A stretch of DNA of 64,000 nt from NCBI RefSeq assembly GCF_009676705.1, contig NZ_CP046046.1, positions 1,628,501-1,692,500 on the forward strand, written 5' to 3'. The position numbers were made by a program, and so were the translations under genes. The notes under the pieces were generated by a model. The model saw nothing but the letters and a program-made list of their open reading frames with translations, searched no databases and had not been told where the DNA came from. This DNA comes from Spiribacter sp. 2438. Lineage in GTDB: Bacteria; Pseudomonadota; Gammaproteobacteria; Nitrococcales; Nitrococcaceae. This document shows, in pieces, positions 20,160 through 30,641 of the stretch; the first letter of the stretch is position 1, and each line of letters starts with the position of its first letter.

Positions 20160-22796
20160 ATGGATGCCAGGAGTATTCCCGCACTCATTCGGGCCGGGGG
20201 AGAAACGACAGAGCGCCCCGCGCTGGTGGCTTACACGCCGGATGGGCCGCGCGAGGTCAGTCATGAGCAGCTGCAGGCCGGTATAGAGCGGCGCGCGAAG
20301 GCATTGTTGGCCGAGGGACTGGAGCCCGGTGGCCGGGTGATGATTTTCGCCGCCAACAGTCCCGAGTGGGTGGAAACCGCCCTGGCCACCCTGACCGCCG
20401 GCGGCACCGTGGTGCCGGTGGACGCCCAGATGGGCGAGAGGGATCTGGCCCACGTGATCAGCGATGCCGGTCCCTGGCGTATCTTCACCAGCGACGACCT
20501 GCGGCGCCGCTTGCCGAATGCCGTGGCCACCGAAAGAATTCATATCCTGAAACCGGACGAAACCTCCGAGGCATCCCCCGCCAGCGAGGATGCGCCGGAT
20601 CCGGAGTCGAGGGCCCCGACGCCCGATACCATCGCCGCCATCTTCTACACCTCCGGCACCACCGGCCCCCCCAAGGGCGTACCGCTCACCCACGCCAACA
20701 TCACCACCAACGTCAGCGCTCTGCTGGACGAGGGCATTGCCCACAACGGGGATCGGGTGCTGGTCCCTCTGCCCCTGCATCACGTTTACCCGTTCAGCAT
20801 TGGTCTGATCACGACCCTTAGCATTGGCGCCACCATGGTGCTGCCCCAATCCCTGGTCGGGCCACGCATCGCCGAAGCATTGCGGGACAGCGAGGCCACG
20901 ATTCTTCTGGGGGTGCCACGGCTTTACTCAGCACTCTGGAGCCGCCTGGAAGCCCGCCTCACCGCCGGCCGCCGGTGGCGGCAGAAAATCCTCAACGGCG
21001 TGATGGGCGCCTGCACGTTTCTACAGCGGCGTCTTGGGGTGAATGCCGGGCGAGTCATTTTCCGACCGGTCATGAAACGCCTGGCGCCGTCACTGCGCCT
21101 GGCCGTCAGCGGCGGTGCGGCGCTGGATGCCCAACTGGGCGAGCGGCTGCAGGCGCTTGGCTGGACGGTGGCCACCGGTTACGGACTGACCGAGACCTCG
21201 CCGATACTGACCATCAACGCCCCCCGGGACGCCCGCCTCGATACCGCCGGCCGACCGCTGCCCGGGGTTGAGGTCAGCATTTCCAATGGCGAAGTGGTGG
21301 CCCGGGGGCCCAATGTCTTCGACGGTTACCTGAACGAAGCCGAGCCCCGCCACGAAGTCATTGACGAACAGGGCTGGTATCACACGGGCGACTCCGGGGA
21401 ATTCGACGAAGACGGCTATTTGCGTCTTTCCGGGCGGATTTCCTCCACCATTGTGCTGCCCGGTGGCGAAAACATTGACCCGGAGCGCATCGAAGGCGCT
21501 CTCAGTGAACAGCCGGCCGTGCGCGAAGCAGGCGTCCTGGAGGTGGATGGCCGGCTGGCGGCGGTGCTGGTGCCTGAGCCCGGTGATGCCGAGGAAACTG
21601 AGGAAGCCCGGGACGAGCGCCTGGATGAGGCCGTCGGGGAGGCGATGAGCCACCTCCCCGGGCACCATGCCATCGGCGATGTCCAGGTCAGCCCGGACCC
21701 GTTGCCGCGAACCCGACTTGGCAAACTGCGGCGCCACCGCCTGGAGGAGCTTTATGAGCAGCTGCAGTCCGGTGAAAAAGTCGCCGAGCAGGCGCCCATG
21801 GACCCGGAAGACATGGCGCCGGAGGACCAGTCATTGCTGGCGGATCCGGTGGCCGCGGCCACCTGGGATTTCCTCGCGGAGCGATTTGCCAACGAAAGAC
21901 TGACTCCGGACAGCCGACTGCACCGGGACCTGGGACTGGACTCCCTCAGCTGGGTGGACCTGGGGATGGCGCTCCGGGAGCGCGCCGGCATCGAGCTGGG
22001 AGATGACGCCATCGGTCGTGTTGAGACCGTCCGCGATCTGTTGCAGGAAGCCATTCAGGCGGATCAACCGGACGGTGAAGCCGACGCCGGCGGATCCCTG
22101 ATCGATGCCCTGCAGGCGCCTGAGTCTCTGCTGGACGATGAGGACCGCCGGCTGCTGGCGCCGCGGGGCCCGGTCCGCCATGCGACCGCCCGCCTGGCAC
22201 TGGGGATCTGCAACCTGCTCAACCGCTTCGTGGTCCGCGTGGAAGTGGAAGGCGAATGGCCAGCTACGGGCTCCTACCTGATCACCGCCCGCCACATCAG
22301 CGCCTACGACCCCATTGCCCTGATCGGGTCCATGAGCCGTGATCGCATCGACCCGCTGTTCTGGGCCGGCTGGACTGGAATGATGTTTTCCTCACCGCCG
22401 CGGCGCTGGTTCAGCCACACGGCCAGAGTGCTGCCCATTGACGCCGGCGCCGCGCCCCGGCGCAGCCTTGCGCTGGCCGCAGCCTGCCTGGATCGAGGCC
22501 ATCCGTTGATCTGGTTTCCGGAAGGTCAGCGGGGCAGCGGGGAGGGGCTGGAACCTCTGCGGCCCGGGATCGGGCTGCTGCTGGAGGCCCATCCGGTGCC
22601 GGTGGTGCCGGTCTGGATCGAAGGCACCGATGAGGTGTTGCCCATCGGGCGGTTCATCCCCCGCCGTGGCCGGGTGCGGGTGCGCATCGGCGAACCGCTG
22701 TCATCGGAGTCATATGGAACGGATCGCCGCCGCATCCTCGATCAGGTCGAGACCGAAATGCGGCGGCTGGGCGAAGAGGAGAAGGACGAGTCCTGA
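20160..22796 (+). CDS. Three-domain acyl-AMP ligase / acyl carrier / 1-acylglycerol-3-phosphate acyltransferase protein
   Basis: 878 residues from MDARSIPALIRAGG (20160). Domain 1 (about 1-510) is an AMP-binding acyl ligase: P-loop YTSGTTGPPKGVPLTH from residue 163, core GYGLTETSPILTIN, and GWYHTGDSGEFDEDGYLRLSGR. Domain 2 (about 560-640) is an acyl carrier domain, with the phosphopantetheine serine S595 in DLGLDSLS. Domain 3 (about 690-870) is a PlsC-type acyltransferase with H712ISAYD and FPEGQRGSGE (786-795). The order differs from E. coli Aas (acyltransferase first, no carrier domain). The likely route is fatty acid to acyl-AMP, to the carrier thioester, to a lysolipid or glycerol-phosphate acceptor (inference). 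It follows the HAD phosphatase by 1 bp. Confidence 0.9.
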   Translation: MDARSIPALIRAGGETTERPALVAYTPDGPREVSHEQLQAGIERRAKALLAEGLEPGGRVMIFAANSPEWVETALATLTAGGTVVPVDAQMGERDLAHVISDAGPWRIFTSDDLRRRLPNAVATERIHILKPDETSEASPASEDAPDPESRAPTPDTIAAIFYTSGTTGPPKGVPLTHANITTNVSALLDEGIAHNGDRVLVPLPLHHVYPFSIGLITTLSIGATMVLPQSLVGPRIAEALRDSEATILLGVPRLYSALWSRLEARLTAGRRWRQKILNGVMGACTFLQRRLGVNAGRVIFRPVMKRLAPSLRLAVSGGAALDAQLGERLQALGWTVATGYGLTETSPILTINAPRDARLDTAGRPLPGVEVSISNGEVVARGPNVFDGYLNEAEPRHEVIDEQGWYHTGDSGEFDEDGYLRLSGRISSTIVLPGGENIDPERIEGALSEQPAVREAGVLEVDGRLAAVLVPEPGDAEETEEARDERLDEAVGEAMSHLPGHHAIGDVQVSPDPLPRTRLGKLRRHRLEELYEQLQSGEKVAEQAPMDPEDMAPEDQSLLADPVAAATWDFLAERFANERLTPDSRLHRDLGLDSLSWVDLGMALRERAGIELGDDAIGRVETVRDLLQEAIQADQPDGEADAGGSLIDALQAPESLLDDEDRRLLAPRGPVRHATARLALGICNLLNRFVVRVEVEGEWPATGSYLITARHISAYDPIALIGSMSRDRIDPLFWAGWTGMMFSSPPRRWFSHTARVLPIDAGAAPRRSLALAAACLDRGHPLIWFPEGQRGSGEGLEPLRPGIGLLLEAHPVPVVPVWIEGTDEVLPIGRFIPRRGRVRVRIGEPLSSESYGTDRRRILDQVETEMRRLGEEEKDES

Positions 22797-22803
22797 GCGG
22801 ACC

Positions 22804-23259
22804 TCAGAACGGGATGTCGTCGTCGAAATCATCCGCTGGCGCGGTCTCGCCGGATGACTCTGACGCCGCCGGCGGTTGCTCGCGTCGAGCGCTGCCGCCA
22901 CGATCACCGCCACCCATGCCGCCAGGGCCGTCCAGCATCTGCATGTCATTCACCACCACCTCGGTGGTGAAGCGATCCTGGCCATCTTGGCCTTGCCATT
23001 TGCGGGTCTGGAGGCGTCCCTCGACGTACACCTTGGAGCCTTTTTTCAGATACTCGCCGGCAATTTCCGCCAGCCGGCTGAAAAACACCAGCCGATGCCA
23101 TTCGGTGCGCTCCTGCTGCTCACCGGTCTGGCGATCTTTCCACTGATCGGTGGTCGCCAGCCGCGCGTTGGTCACCGCACTGCCGGACGCGGCATAGCGC
23201 ACTTCGGGATCCGCGCCGAGATTGCCCACCAGAATGACTTTGTTTACGCCCCTTGCCAT
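22804..23259 (-). CDS. ssb: Single-stranded DNA-binding protein
   Basis: 151 residues from [22 protein letters not shown] (23259). The OB fold spans about 1-110, followed by a Gly/Ser/Pro-rich linker and the conserved acidic tip DDFDDDIPF that recruits replication and repair proteins. A possible -10 (TACAGT, 23317-23322) lies in the 104-bp gap before sat-cysC, but no good -35 is visible. There is no LexA box of the CTGT-N8-ACAG form, although ssb is SOS-linked in E. coli. It converges with the acyl-ligase gene 7 bp away. Confidence 0.97.
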   Translation of the reverse strand: MARGVNKVILVGNLGADPEVRYAASGSAVTNARLATTDQWKDRQTGEQQERTEWHRLVFFSRLAEIAGEYLKKGSKVYVEGRLQTRKWQGQDGQDRFTTEVVVNDMQMLDGPGGMGGGDRGGSARREQPPAASESSGETAPADDFDDDIPF

Positions 23260-23363
23260 GGAAGCCTCCGTTGTCAGGTTGCCTGGCAGCCAATCACTGC
23301 CTTCGATGTGGTGATCACTGTACCCCTTCTGTCCCGACAGCAGAAACGTCACCCGACCAGAGG

Positions 23364-25088
23364 TCAGTCAAGGGCGATGAAACCCCGGCTTTCCAGCTTG
23401 AGCAGCACCTGCTGGGCGGCCTCTTCCGGCGTACAGTCCGTGGTGTCAATGGTGAGTCCCGGGGCCTCCGGCACCTCGTAGGGGTCATCAATGCCGGTAA
23501 ACCCGCTGATCTGCCCCGCCCGGGCCTTGGCGTAAAGCCCTTTGCGATCCCGGCGCTCGCACTCCTCCAGGGGCGTCGCCACGTGGATCTCGATAAAGCC
23601 GCCATTGGCGCTCTCCACCATATCCCGAACCTGGCGACGGGTACGGCGATAGGGCGCGATGGGCGCACAAATGGCCACACCGCCATTGCGAGTGATCTCG
23701 GCGGCGACAAAACCAATGCGCTGGATGTTCAGATCCCGGTGCTCCCGGGAGAAGCCCAGCTCGCTGGACAGGTGCTTACGCACCAGATCGCCGTCCAGCA
23801 GGGTCACCGGCCGCCCACCCCGCTCCAGCAGTTTGACCATGACAGCATTGGCGATGGTGGATTTGCCGGATCCCGACAAACCGGTGAAGAACAGCGTAAC
23901 CCCCTGCCGGGCTCGAGGCGGGAAGGTATTGCGCAACTCGGCGACCACTTCGGGATACCCGAACCAGTCGGGAATCTCCAGGCCTTCACGCATGCGCCGC
24001 CGGAACTCCGTCCCGGAGATGTTCATCACGGTTTCCCGGGTCTCATCCACTTCGTCGATGGGGGCGTATTCGGCGCGCTCCTCCACATAGACCATCATCC
24101 GGAACGGCACCATGCGGATGCCGATTTCATCGCCGTAACGCTCCACCAGCTCCTGCGCCTCGTAGGGGCCGTAAATGTCTTCACCATCACTGCCCTTGCC
24201 GGGGCCCGCATGATCTCGGCCGACGATGAAGTGCGTGCAGCCGTAATTGCGGCGGATGATGGCATGCCACAGGGCCTCCCGGGGGCCGCCCATCCGCATG
24301 GCGAGGGGCAGCAGCGACAGGGCCGTGGTCTGTTCCGGGTATTTCTTGAGCACATGCTCGTAACAGCGCACCCGGGAGTAGTGATCCACATCGCCCGGCT
24401 TGGTCATGCCGACCACCGGATGGATCAACAGATTGGCCTCGGCCTGCCGAGCGGCCAGAAAAGTCAGCTCCACGTGGGCCCGATGCATGGGATTGCGGGT
24501 CTGAAACGCCACCACCCGCCGCCAGCCACTGCGCTGGAATCGCTCACGCAGTTCCGCCGGGGTCATTCGCAGATGGGGAAAGTCATAGTGAGCGGGGAGA
24601 TCCAGCACCTCAATCGGCCCGCCCAGGTAGACCGGATGACTCTGCTCCTTGAGATAGGCCACACCGGGATGCGCCGGGTCGTCAGTGCCAAAAACCGCCC
24701 GCGCCTCGGCGTCGAAATCCGGGCGCCAATGATCGGTCACGTGCAGGATCGCCAGCACCACGCCCTCCGGGTCGCGAAGGGCGACGTGGTCACCCACGGC
24801 AATCCCCTCGGCAAAGCGCTCGGAAACATCCAGCGTCACCGGCATGGGCCAGAGAGTGCCATCTTCAAGGCGCATGTCAGCCAGCACTCGCTGGTAGTCA
24901 GCCTGGCCAAGAAACCCGTCCAGGGGAGAGAACCCCCCCACCGCCAGCAGCTCGAGATCACAAAGCTGGCGCGCCGTCAGGTCCCAACTGGGATATTCCA
25001 CGGCGGCCTGGCGGGCGGCCTGAGCCGCCTCCGCGGCCAGTCGCAGATCTTTCAACGCCCCGCCGTGGGGTGGAATCAGCTGAGTCAT
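23364..25088 (-). CDS. Bifunctional sulfate adenylyltransferase / adenylylsulfate kinase
   Basis: 574 residues. Residues 1 to about 390 are an ATP sulfurylase of the homo-oligomeric Sat type: PUA-like start ([12 protein letters not shown]), [10 protein letters not shown] at 196-205, [10 protein letters not shown]. Residues about 395-574 are an APS kinase with P-loop GLSGSGKST at 403-411, [17 protein letters not shown] and [22 protein letters not shown]. The fusion makes PAPS directly from sulfate and two ATP, for sulfonation or assimilation. This is unlike the CysD/CysN heterodimer of enterobacteria. Its start overlaps the stop of an MFS gene by 4 bp; no sulfate transporter or reductase genes lie nearby. 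Confidence 0.95.
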   Translation of the reverse strand: MTQLIPPHGGALKDLRLAAEAAQAARQAAVEYPSWDLTARQLCDLELLAVGGFSPLDGFLGQADYQRVLADMRLEDGTLWPMPVTLDVSERFAEGIAVGDHVALRDPEGVVLAILHVTDHWRPDFDAEARAVFGTDDPAHPGVAYLKEQSHPVYLGGPIEVLDLPAHYDFPHLRMTPAELRERFQRSGWRRVVAFQTRNPMHRAHVELTFLAARQAEANLLIHPVVGMTKPGDVDHYSRVRCYEHVLKKYPEQTTALSLLPLAMRMGGPREALWHAIIRRNYGCTHFIVGRDHAGPGKGSDGEDIYGPYEAQELVERYGDEIGIRMVPFRMMVYVEERAEYAPIDEVDETRETVMNISGTEFRRRMREGLEIPDWFGYPEVVAELRNTFPPRARQGVTLFFTGLSGSGKSTIANAVMVKLLERGGRPVTLLDGDLVRKHLSSELGFSREHRDLNIQRIGFVAAEITRNGGVAICAPIAPYRRTRRQVRDMVESANGGFIEIHVATPLEECERRDRKGLYAKARAGQISGFTGIDDPYEVPEAPGLTIDTTDCTPEEAAQQVLLKLESRGFIALD

Positions 25089-26287
25089 GAAGCCTCCATG
25101 GACACCGATTGGTCATCCGTTGATACCGGCGCCCTTAATCCAAGCGCCACCAATAGCCAGAGCGCCGCTGCCGCGGCGCAGAAAAGGAAAACACCCTGAA
25201 CCCCGAACCCCCCATACACCAGGCCGCCCAAGGTCCCCCCCAGAAATGCTCCGAGAAACTGGGCCGTGGAATAAACTCCCAGCGCCGTGCCCCGAAAGCC
25301 TTCCGGTGAGAAGCGGGTCAACAGCGACGGCAGGCTCGCCTCCAGCGTGTTGAAGCCGACAAAGAACAGCCAGAGCGCGCCCAGGACGATGATCAGTGAA
25401 TCGGTGAAGCCGGCCATCAACAGCTGCGCACCAATCAACAGCGCCGCCACCCCCGCCAGCAGCCGGTGCAGGATCCGGCGACGCTCGCCGACCGCCAGAA
25501 TCACCGCCATGCCGGCCACCGAGAGCACCAGCACCGGCACATAAACCATCCAGTGATCCGTCCGAAGCACTCCCAGACGCGATTCAAGCACCACGGGCAG
25601 AACCACGAAGCTGGCGGTGAGCACCAGGTGCAACAACAGCACCCCCAGATCCAGCCGCAGCAGATCCGGGTGACGAAGCACCACCGGCAACCCTCCGGCC
25701 CGGGCGTTCACCTCCGGCCGGAAGGTCGCTTCGCCGCCGGCGGGAACCAGGAGGAAAAGCAGCGCCATGGCCACCAGCGCGAACACGGCGGTGGCCCAGA
25801 ACACGCCAGCCAGACCCGTGCCCGCCGCAATGGCCGGTCCCAGCACCAGCGCCACCATGAAGGCCGCACCCACGCTAATGCCGATCAATGCCATGGCCTT
25901 GGTGCGCTGGGTGTCCCGGGTGAGGTCCGCCGCCAGCGCCATCACCGCCGCGGCGATCGCGCCGCCGCCTTGCAGGATGCGACCGAGAATCACGCCGTAA
26001 ATGGTGTCCGCCTGAGCCGCTACCACACTGCCGAGGGCAAAGATCAACAGACCGGCCACGATCACGGGCCGCCGACCCAGGCGATCGGAGAGCATGCCGA
26101 AGGGAATCTGCAACAGCGCCTGGGTCAAACCATAGGCGCCAATGGCGAGGCCGATCAGAGCCGGAGTGGCCCCGGTCAATTCATCCCCGTAGAGGGCGAA
26201 CACCGGCAGGATCAGGAACAGACCCAGCATGCGCAGGCCGAAGATCACCGCCAGCCCCGCCGTGGCGCGCCGCTCGGTGGTGTTCAT
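25085..26287 (-). CDS. MFS transporter, YajR-like
   Basis: 400 residues from [17 protein letters not shown] (26287); a GTG 33 nt upstream is an alternative. Twelve hydrophobic segments can be followed. The loop 2-3 motif is [13 protein letters not shown] (motif A), and the start [21 protein letters not shown] is close to E. coli YajR. The C-terminal ferredoxin-like YAM domain of YajR is missing, as the protein ends about 20 residues after the last helix. The substrate is unknown. It overlaps sat-cysC by 4 bp, so co-expression is likely, but a sulfate role would be a guess. Confidence 0.88.
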   Translation of the reverse strand: MNTTERRATAGLAVIFGLRMLGLFLILPVFALYGDELTGATPALIGLAIGAYGLTQALLQIPFGMLSDRLGRRPVIVAGLLIFALGSVVAAQADTIYGVILGRILQGGGAIAAAVMALAADLTRDTQRTKAMALIGISVGAAFMVALVLGPAIAAGTGLAGVFWATAVFALVAMALLFLLVPAGGEATFRPEVNARAGGLPVVLRHPDLLRLDLGVLLLHLVLTASFVVLPVVLESRLGVLRTDHWMVYVPVLVLSVAGMAVILAVGERRRILHRLLAGVAALLIGAQLLMAGFTDSLIIVLGALWLFFVGFNTLEASLPSLLTRFSPEGFRGTALGVYSTAQFLGAFLGGTLGGLVYGGFGVQGVFLFCAAAAALWLLVALGLRAPVSTDDQSVSMEAS

Positions 26288-26356
26288 TGGCCCGGCACCG
26301 GATCCTTTGCTGGCGTGCACGGCAGTTCCTGTGGGTCAGTGGTTGCGCAAGGGCGG

Positions 26357-26362
26357 TATACT
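26357..26362 (+). promoter_or_regulatory. Candidate -10 element for uvrA
   Basis: TATACT lies 10 bp before the uvrA ATG. No convincing -35 is found at 16-18 bp. If this -10 is used, the transcript starts only about 3-5 nt before the ATG. No LexA box is visible between 26288 and 26372. Confidence 0.45.
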
Positions 26363-26372
26363 AGCAAATCGT

Positions 26373-29210
26373 ATGAACGCCATAGTCATTGCGGGCGCGC
26401 GCACCCACAACCTGCGCGATCTTCACCTCTCCCTGCCCCGCGGCCGCCTGATCGTCATCACCGGTCCCTCCGGCTCGGGGAAGTCGTCGCTCGCCTTCGA
26501 CACCCTCTACGCCGAGGGGCAGCGCCGCTATGTCGAATCCCTGTCCGCCTACGCCCGTCAGTTCCTGTCCATGATGGACAAGCCGGACGTGGACCGCATT
26601 GAAGGATTGTCACCGGCGATTGCCATTGAGCAGCGCGCCACTTCGCACAACCCGCGGTCCACCGTCGGCACCGTCACGGAAATACATGACTACCTGCGGC
26701 TGCTGTTTGCCCGCGCGGGAACCCCCCATTGCCCGGATCACGGCCACACACTGAACGCCCAGAGCATCAGCGAAATGGTGGACCATATCCTTGCCCTTCC
26801 GGAGGGTGAGCGGGTCATGCTGCTGGCGCCCCTGGTCCGGGGCCGTCGCGGCGAGCATCGCGACGTGATCGCCGATCTTCGCCGGCAGGGCTTCGTGCGG
26901 GTCCGGGTGGACGGACAGGTGATGGAGCTTGATGAGGTCCCGGCGCTGGACTCCCAGCGAGCTCACGATATTGACGCCGTGGTGGACCGCTTTCGAATCC
27001 GGCCGGATCTGGCCACGCGCCTGGCGGACTCCCTGGAAACCTGCCTCTCCCTCGGCAACGACATCGCCCGACTGAGCTTCATGGATGAGCCTGACCGCGA
27101 GGACCGGGTCTTCTCGGCCCGCTATGCCTGTCCCGAATGCGGTTTCTCGCTGAGCGAACTGGAGCCCCGTGGCTTTTCCTTCAATAACCCGCGGGGAGCC
27201 TGCCCCACTTGCGATGGCCTGGGCGTGGAGCAGTTCATCGATCCCGCCCGGGTGGTGGTTCAGCCCAGTCTCTCGCTGGCCGCGGGCGCGGTGCGCGGCT
27301 GGGATCGGCGCAATGCCTATTATGGTCAGATCATCCAGGATCTGGCCCGTCATTATCAGTTCGACGTGGAGACACCCTGGCAGGACCTCCCTGAGTCCAT
27401 TCGTGAGGTCGTCCTCTACGGCAGCGGTGACGAGGCGATTGCATTCCGCTATGCCGGAGCCCGGCAGGGCACTGCAGAGGCGCGACATCACCCCTTCGAG
27501 GGAGTGATCAACAACATGAGCCGGCGTTATCGGGAGACGGATTCGGCGGCGGTACGTGATGAGCTGGCCCGCTTCCTGACCCGCCGCACCTGCCCCGACT
27601 GCCAGGGGAGCCGCCTGAACGCCGCCGCCCGGCATGTGGAAGTGGCCGGATGGAACCTGCCGGCCATCAACCGCCTGTCAATTGGCGAGGCGGCGGAAGT
27701 CCTGACCGCCCTGCCGCTGGAGGGCGCCCGTGCCACCATCGCCGAGGGCATCGTCCACGAAATCGGTCAGCGGCTGACATTTCTGGTGAATGTGGGCCTC
27801 GATTACCTGTCTCTTGAGCGCAGCGCCGATACCCTGTCCGGGGGCGAAGCCCAGCGCATCCGGCTGGCCAGCCAGATTGGTGCCGGGCTGGTGGGCGTCA
27901 TGTATGTGCTCGACGAGCCGTCCATCGGGCTCCATCAGCGGGATAATGAGCGATTGCTGTCGACGCTGCGGCATTTGCGCGATCTGGACAATACCGTGAT
28001 CGTGGTCGAACACGACGAGGAGGCCATGCGGGCCGCCGACCACCTGGTGGACATGGGGCCCGGCGCCGGCGTCGAGGGCGGTGCCGTCATCGCCAGTGGC
28101 ACGGCCGAGGCGGTGATGGCCAACCCGGCGTCGGTGACCGGCGACTATCTGGCGGGCCGACGATCCATCCCGGTCCCCGAAAACCGCCAGCCGGCCATTG
28201 AGGGACGCGGCATTCGGATTCGTGGCGCGCGGGGGCACAACCTGCAGACGGTGGATGTGAATTTCCCGGCGGGTCTGATGATCGGTGTCACCGGCGTTTC
28301 GGGTTCAGGCAAATCAACGCTGGTAAATGCCACACTCTATCCCGCAGCGGCTTCGGCGCTGAACGGCGCCGATCTGACCCCGGAGGACTGCGAGGCCGTG
28401 GAAGGCCTCGAGCATTTCGACAAAGTGGTGGAAATCGACCAAAGCCCTATTGGCCGGACGCCGCGATCCAACCCGGCCACCTATACCGGCGTTTTTACGC
28501 CCATTCGGGAGTTGTTTGCCGGCACACCGGAAGCCCGATCACGGGGCTATGGTCCCGGGCGGTTCAGCTTCAATGTTCGCGGGGGACGCTGTGAGGCCTG
28601 CCAGGGCGAAGGCGTCCTGCGGGTCGAGATGCACTTTCTCCCGGATGTCTACGTGCCCTGCGACGTCTGTGAAGGCGCCCGCTACAACCGCGAGACGCTA
28701 CAGATCCGCTACCGTGGCTACACCATCGCCGATGTGCTCGGCATGAGTGTCAGCCAGGCCCGTGAGGTGTTCGCCAGTATCCCGCCGCTTGCCCGCAAGC
28801 TGCAGACCCTGGAGGACGTGGGGCTGGGTTATGTGCGGCTGGGGCAGAACGCCGTGACCCTGTCCGGTGGTGAGGCCCAGCGGGTGAAGCTGGCCCGGGA
28901 GCTGTCCCGGCGCAGCACCGGACGAACACTCTACATTCTGGACGAGCCCACCACTGGCCTGCATTTCCAGGACATCGCCCGACTGTTGGAGGTGCTCCAC
29001 CGCCTGCGTGACGAGGGCAATACCCTGGTGGTCATCGAGCACAACCTGGACGTGATCAAGACCTGCGACTGGCTGATCGACATGGGACCGGAGGGTGGAG
29101 CCGGTGGCGGCGAAGTCGTGGCCACCGGCACGCCGGAAGCCGTTGCAGCGGACCCGGGCTCTCACACGGGTCGCTACCTCAAGCCGCTGCTGGAGAAAAA
29201 TCCGCCCTGA
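26373..29210 (+). CDS. uvrA: UvrABC excinuclease subunit A
   Basis: 945 residues from [17 protein letters not shown] (26373). The damage sensor of nucleotide excision repair. Two ABC ATPase modules: Walker A at 31-39 (GPSGSGKSS) and 641-649 (GVSGSGKST), with signatures [16 protein letters not shown] and [16 protein letters not shown]. The zinc-finger cysteines are seen in CPECG...CPTCDG and CEACQGEG...CDVCEG. No Shine-Dalgarno sequence precedes the ATG, unusual for this window. The stop abuts the mdh stop on the other strand. Confidence 0.98.
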   Translation: MNAIVIAGARTHNLRDLHLSLPRGRLIVITGPSGSGKSSLAFDTLYAEGQRRYVESLSAYARQFLSMMDKPDVDRIEGLSPAIAIEQRATSHNPRSTVGTVTEIHDYLRLLFARAGTPHCPDHGHTLNAQSISEMVDHILALPEGERVMLLAPLVRGRRGEHRDVIADLRRQGFVRVRVDGQVMELDEVPALDSQRAHDIDAVVDRFRIRPDLATRLADSLETCLSLGNDIARLSFMDEPDREDRVFSARYACPECGFSLSELEPRGFSFNNPRGACPTCDGLGVEQFIDPARVVVQPSLSLAAGAVRGWDRRNAYYGQIIQDLARHYQFDVETPWQDLPESIREVVLYGSGDEAIAFRYAGARQGTAEARHHPFEGVINNMSRRYRETDSAAVRDELARFLTRRTCPDCQGSRLNAAARHVEVAGWNLPAINRLSIGEAAEVLTALPLEGARATIAEGIVHEIGQRLTFLVNVGLDYLSLERSADTLSGGEAQRIRLASQIGAGLVGVMYVLDEPSIGLHQRDNERLLSTLRHLRDLDNTVIVVEHDEEAMRAADHLVDMGPGAGVEGGAVIASGTAEAVMANPASVTGDYLAGRRSIPVPENRQPAIEGRGIRIRGARGHNLQTVDVNFPAGLMIGVTGVSGSGKSTLVNATLYPAAASALNGADLTPEDCEAVEGLEHFDKVVEIDQSPIGRTPRSNPATYTGVFTPIRELFAGTPEARSRGYGPGRFSFNVRGGRCEACQGEGVLRVEMHFLPDVYVPCDVCEGARYNRETLQIRYRGYTIADVLGMSVSQAREVFASIPPLARKLQTLEDVGLGYVRLGQNAVTLSGGEAQRVKLARELSRRSTGRTLYILDEPTTGLHFQDIARLLEVLHRLRDEGNTLVVIEHNLDVIKTCDWLIDMGPEGGAGGGEVVATGTPEAVAADPGSHTGRYLKPLLEKNPP

Positions 29211-29219
29211 TCAGGGCAG
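29196..29219 (-). terminator. Intrinsic terminator overlapping the mdh stop codon
   Basis: On the minus strand a 7-bp stem (one T-G wobble; arms 29213-29219 and 29202-29208) with loop GATC is followed by ATTTTT. The loop and inner stem include the mdh TGA and, on the other strand, the uvrA TGA. It would end the str-S10-spc-alpha-mdh transcript. On the plus strand no T-run follows, so it does not serve uvrA in the same way. Confidence 0.65.
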
Positions 29220-30191
29220 CAAGTGGGCGACCGCGTCCCGCTCTTCGACAAGCTCCTGCTCCGTAGCACTCATGCGCTCGCGGGAGAAGTCATCGATGTC
29301 CAGGCCCTGGACGATCTCGTACCGGCCTTCAGCGCAACGCACCGGGAAGGAGTAGATAATCCCCTCGGTGATGCCATAGCTGCCGTCTGACGGAATAGCC
29401 ATGCTCACCCAGTCGTCAGCCGGCGTTCCCAGCGTCCAGTCCCGCATGTGGTCAATGGCGGCACTGGCGGCAGACGCTGCACTGGACTGCCCACGGGCCT
29501 TGATGATGGCCGCGCCCCGCTGCTGAACCGTCGGGATAAAGCTTTCTTCGAGCCACCCCTGGTCCACCAGACTGGAAGCCGCCTGACCGCCGACACTGGC
29601 GTGGCTGATATCCGGATACTGAGTGGCCGAGTGATTGCCCCATACTGTGAGCTGGCGGATATCGGTGACGTGGCTGCTGGTACGGTTGGCTAGCTGCGCC
29701 AGCGCCCGATTGTGATCCAGGCGGGTCATCGCGGTGAAGCAGCGGGGATCGAGATCCGGCGCATTACGCTGGGCAATGAGTGCGTTGGTATTGGCCGGGT
29801 TGCCAACCGCCAGCACCCGAACATCGCGACTGGCCACGTTGTTCATGGCTTTGCCCTGAACCGAGAAAATCGCCGCATTGGCCTCGAGAAGGTCCTTGCG
29901 CTCCATGCCTGGTCCGCGCGGCTTGGCGCCGACCAGCAGGATGTAGTCGGCATCCCGAAATGCCTCTTCCGCCTGGTCGGTGGCGGCCATGCCCGCCACC
30001 AGCGGGAAAGCACAGTCGTCCAGCTCCATCATCACGCCCTGGACGGCGTCCATGGCCGGGGGAACTTCGAGCAGCTGCAGAATGACGGGCTGATCCGGTC
30101 CGAGCATGTCCCCCGAAGCAATCCGGAACAACAGGCTATAACCGATCTGACCGGCCGCTCCCGTGACGGCCACGCGTACTGGTGCTTTCAT
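29211..30191 (-). CDS. mdh: Malate dehydrogenase
   Basis: 326 residues, the homodimeric cytosolic-like type (type 2) rather than the E. coli type. NAD site [19 protein letters not shown] at the N-terminus; substrate arginine in [15 protein letters not shown]; catalytic histidine in [12 protein letters not shown]. It converts malate and oxaloacetate in the TCA cycle. It lies 21 bp after rplQ, at the very end of the ribosomal superoperon, and is followed by the terminator in its own stop codon. No separate promoter is visible in the 21-bp gap. Confidence 0.97.
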   Translation of the reverse strand: MKAPVRVAVTGAAGQIGYSLLFRIASGDMLGPDQPVILQLLEVPPAMDAVQGVMMELDDCAFPLVAGMAATDQAEEAFRDADYILLVGAKPRGPGMERKDLLEANAAIFSVQGKAMNNVASRDVRVLAVGNPANTNALIAQRNAPDLDPRCFTAMTRLDHNRALAQLANRTSSHVTDIRQLTVWGNHSATQYPDISHASVGGQAASSLVDQGWLEESFIPTVQQRGAAIIKARGQSSAASAASAAIDHMRDWTLGTPADDWVSMAIPSDGSYGITEGIIYSFPVRCAEGRYEIVQGLDIDDFSRERMSATEQELVEERDAVAHLLP

Positions 30192-30212
30192 GCAGTCCCC
30201 CCTTTACTGGGT

Positions 30213-30629
30213 TCAGGAAGCCTGTGCGACCTCTTCGGTCTCTGGCTCTTCTTCTTCGGTCTCTTCAACCACCGGCCGGTCCACCAGTTCGACAAAGGCC
30301 ATGGGGGCATTGTCGCCGGCGCGGAAACCCGCCTTCAGGACTCGCAGATAACCCCCGGGGCGCGCCTGATAGCGAGGACCCAGCTCCTCAAAGAGCTTGG
30401 TGACCACCGCCTTGTCCCTAAGTCGGGCAAAGGCGAGGCGTCGATTGGCCACGGTGTCCTTGCCAGCCAGCGTGATCAGAGGCTCCGCCACACGCCGCAG
30501 CTCCTTGGCCTTGGGCAGTGTGGTTCGAATGGCCTCGTGCTCGAACAGCGACGCCGCCATGTTGCGAAACATGGCCTGGCGATGGGAGCTGTTGCGATTG
30601 AGTTTTCTACCCGATTTGCGATGACGCAT
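30213..30629 (-). CDS. rplQ: 50S ribosomal protein L17
   Basis: 138 residues, start [21 protein letters not shown]17 lines the peptide exit tunnel mouth. The C-terminus carries an acidic tail ([18 protein letters not shown]) beyond the conserved core, longer than in E. coli (127 aa). It is the last ribosomal gene of the alpha operon, 12 bp after rpoA. Confidence 0.97.
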   Translation of the reverse strand: MRHRKSGRKLNRNSSHRQAMFRNMAASLFEHEAIRTTLPKAKELRRVAEPLITLAGKDTVANRRLAFARLRDKAVVTKLFEELGPRYQARPGGYLRVLKAGFRAGDNAPMAFVELVDRPVVEETEEEEPETEEVAQAS

Positions 30630-30641
30630 TGATCCGTTCCC

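Noticed and set aside
22793..22807. Bidirectional terminator between the acyl-ligase gene and ssb
   Set aside because: A 5-bp stem (CTGAG/CTCAG) overlaps both gene ends, but neither side has a T-run.
23260..23363. SOS box before ssb (CTGT-N4-ACAG at about 23331-23342)
   Set aside because: The half-sites are 4 bp apart rather than 8, so it is a small hairpin, not a gammaproteobacterial LexA site.
26288..26372. SOS (LexA) box before uvrA
   Set aside because: No CTGT-N8-ACAG or near match; a CTGT occurs but its partner half is absent.
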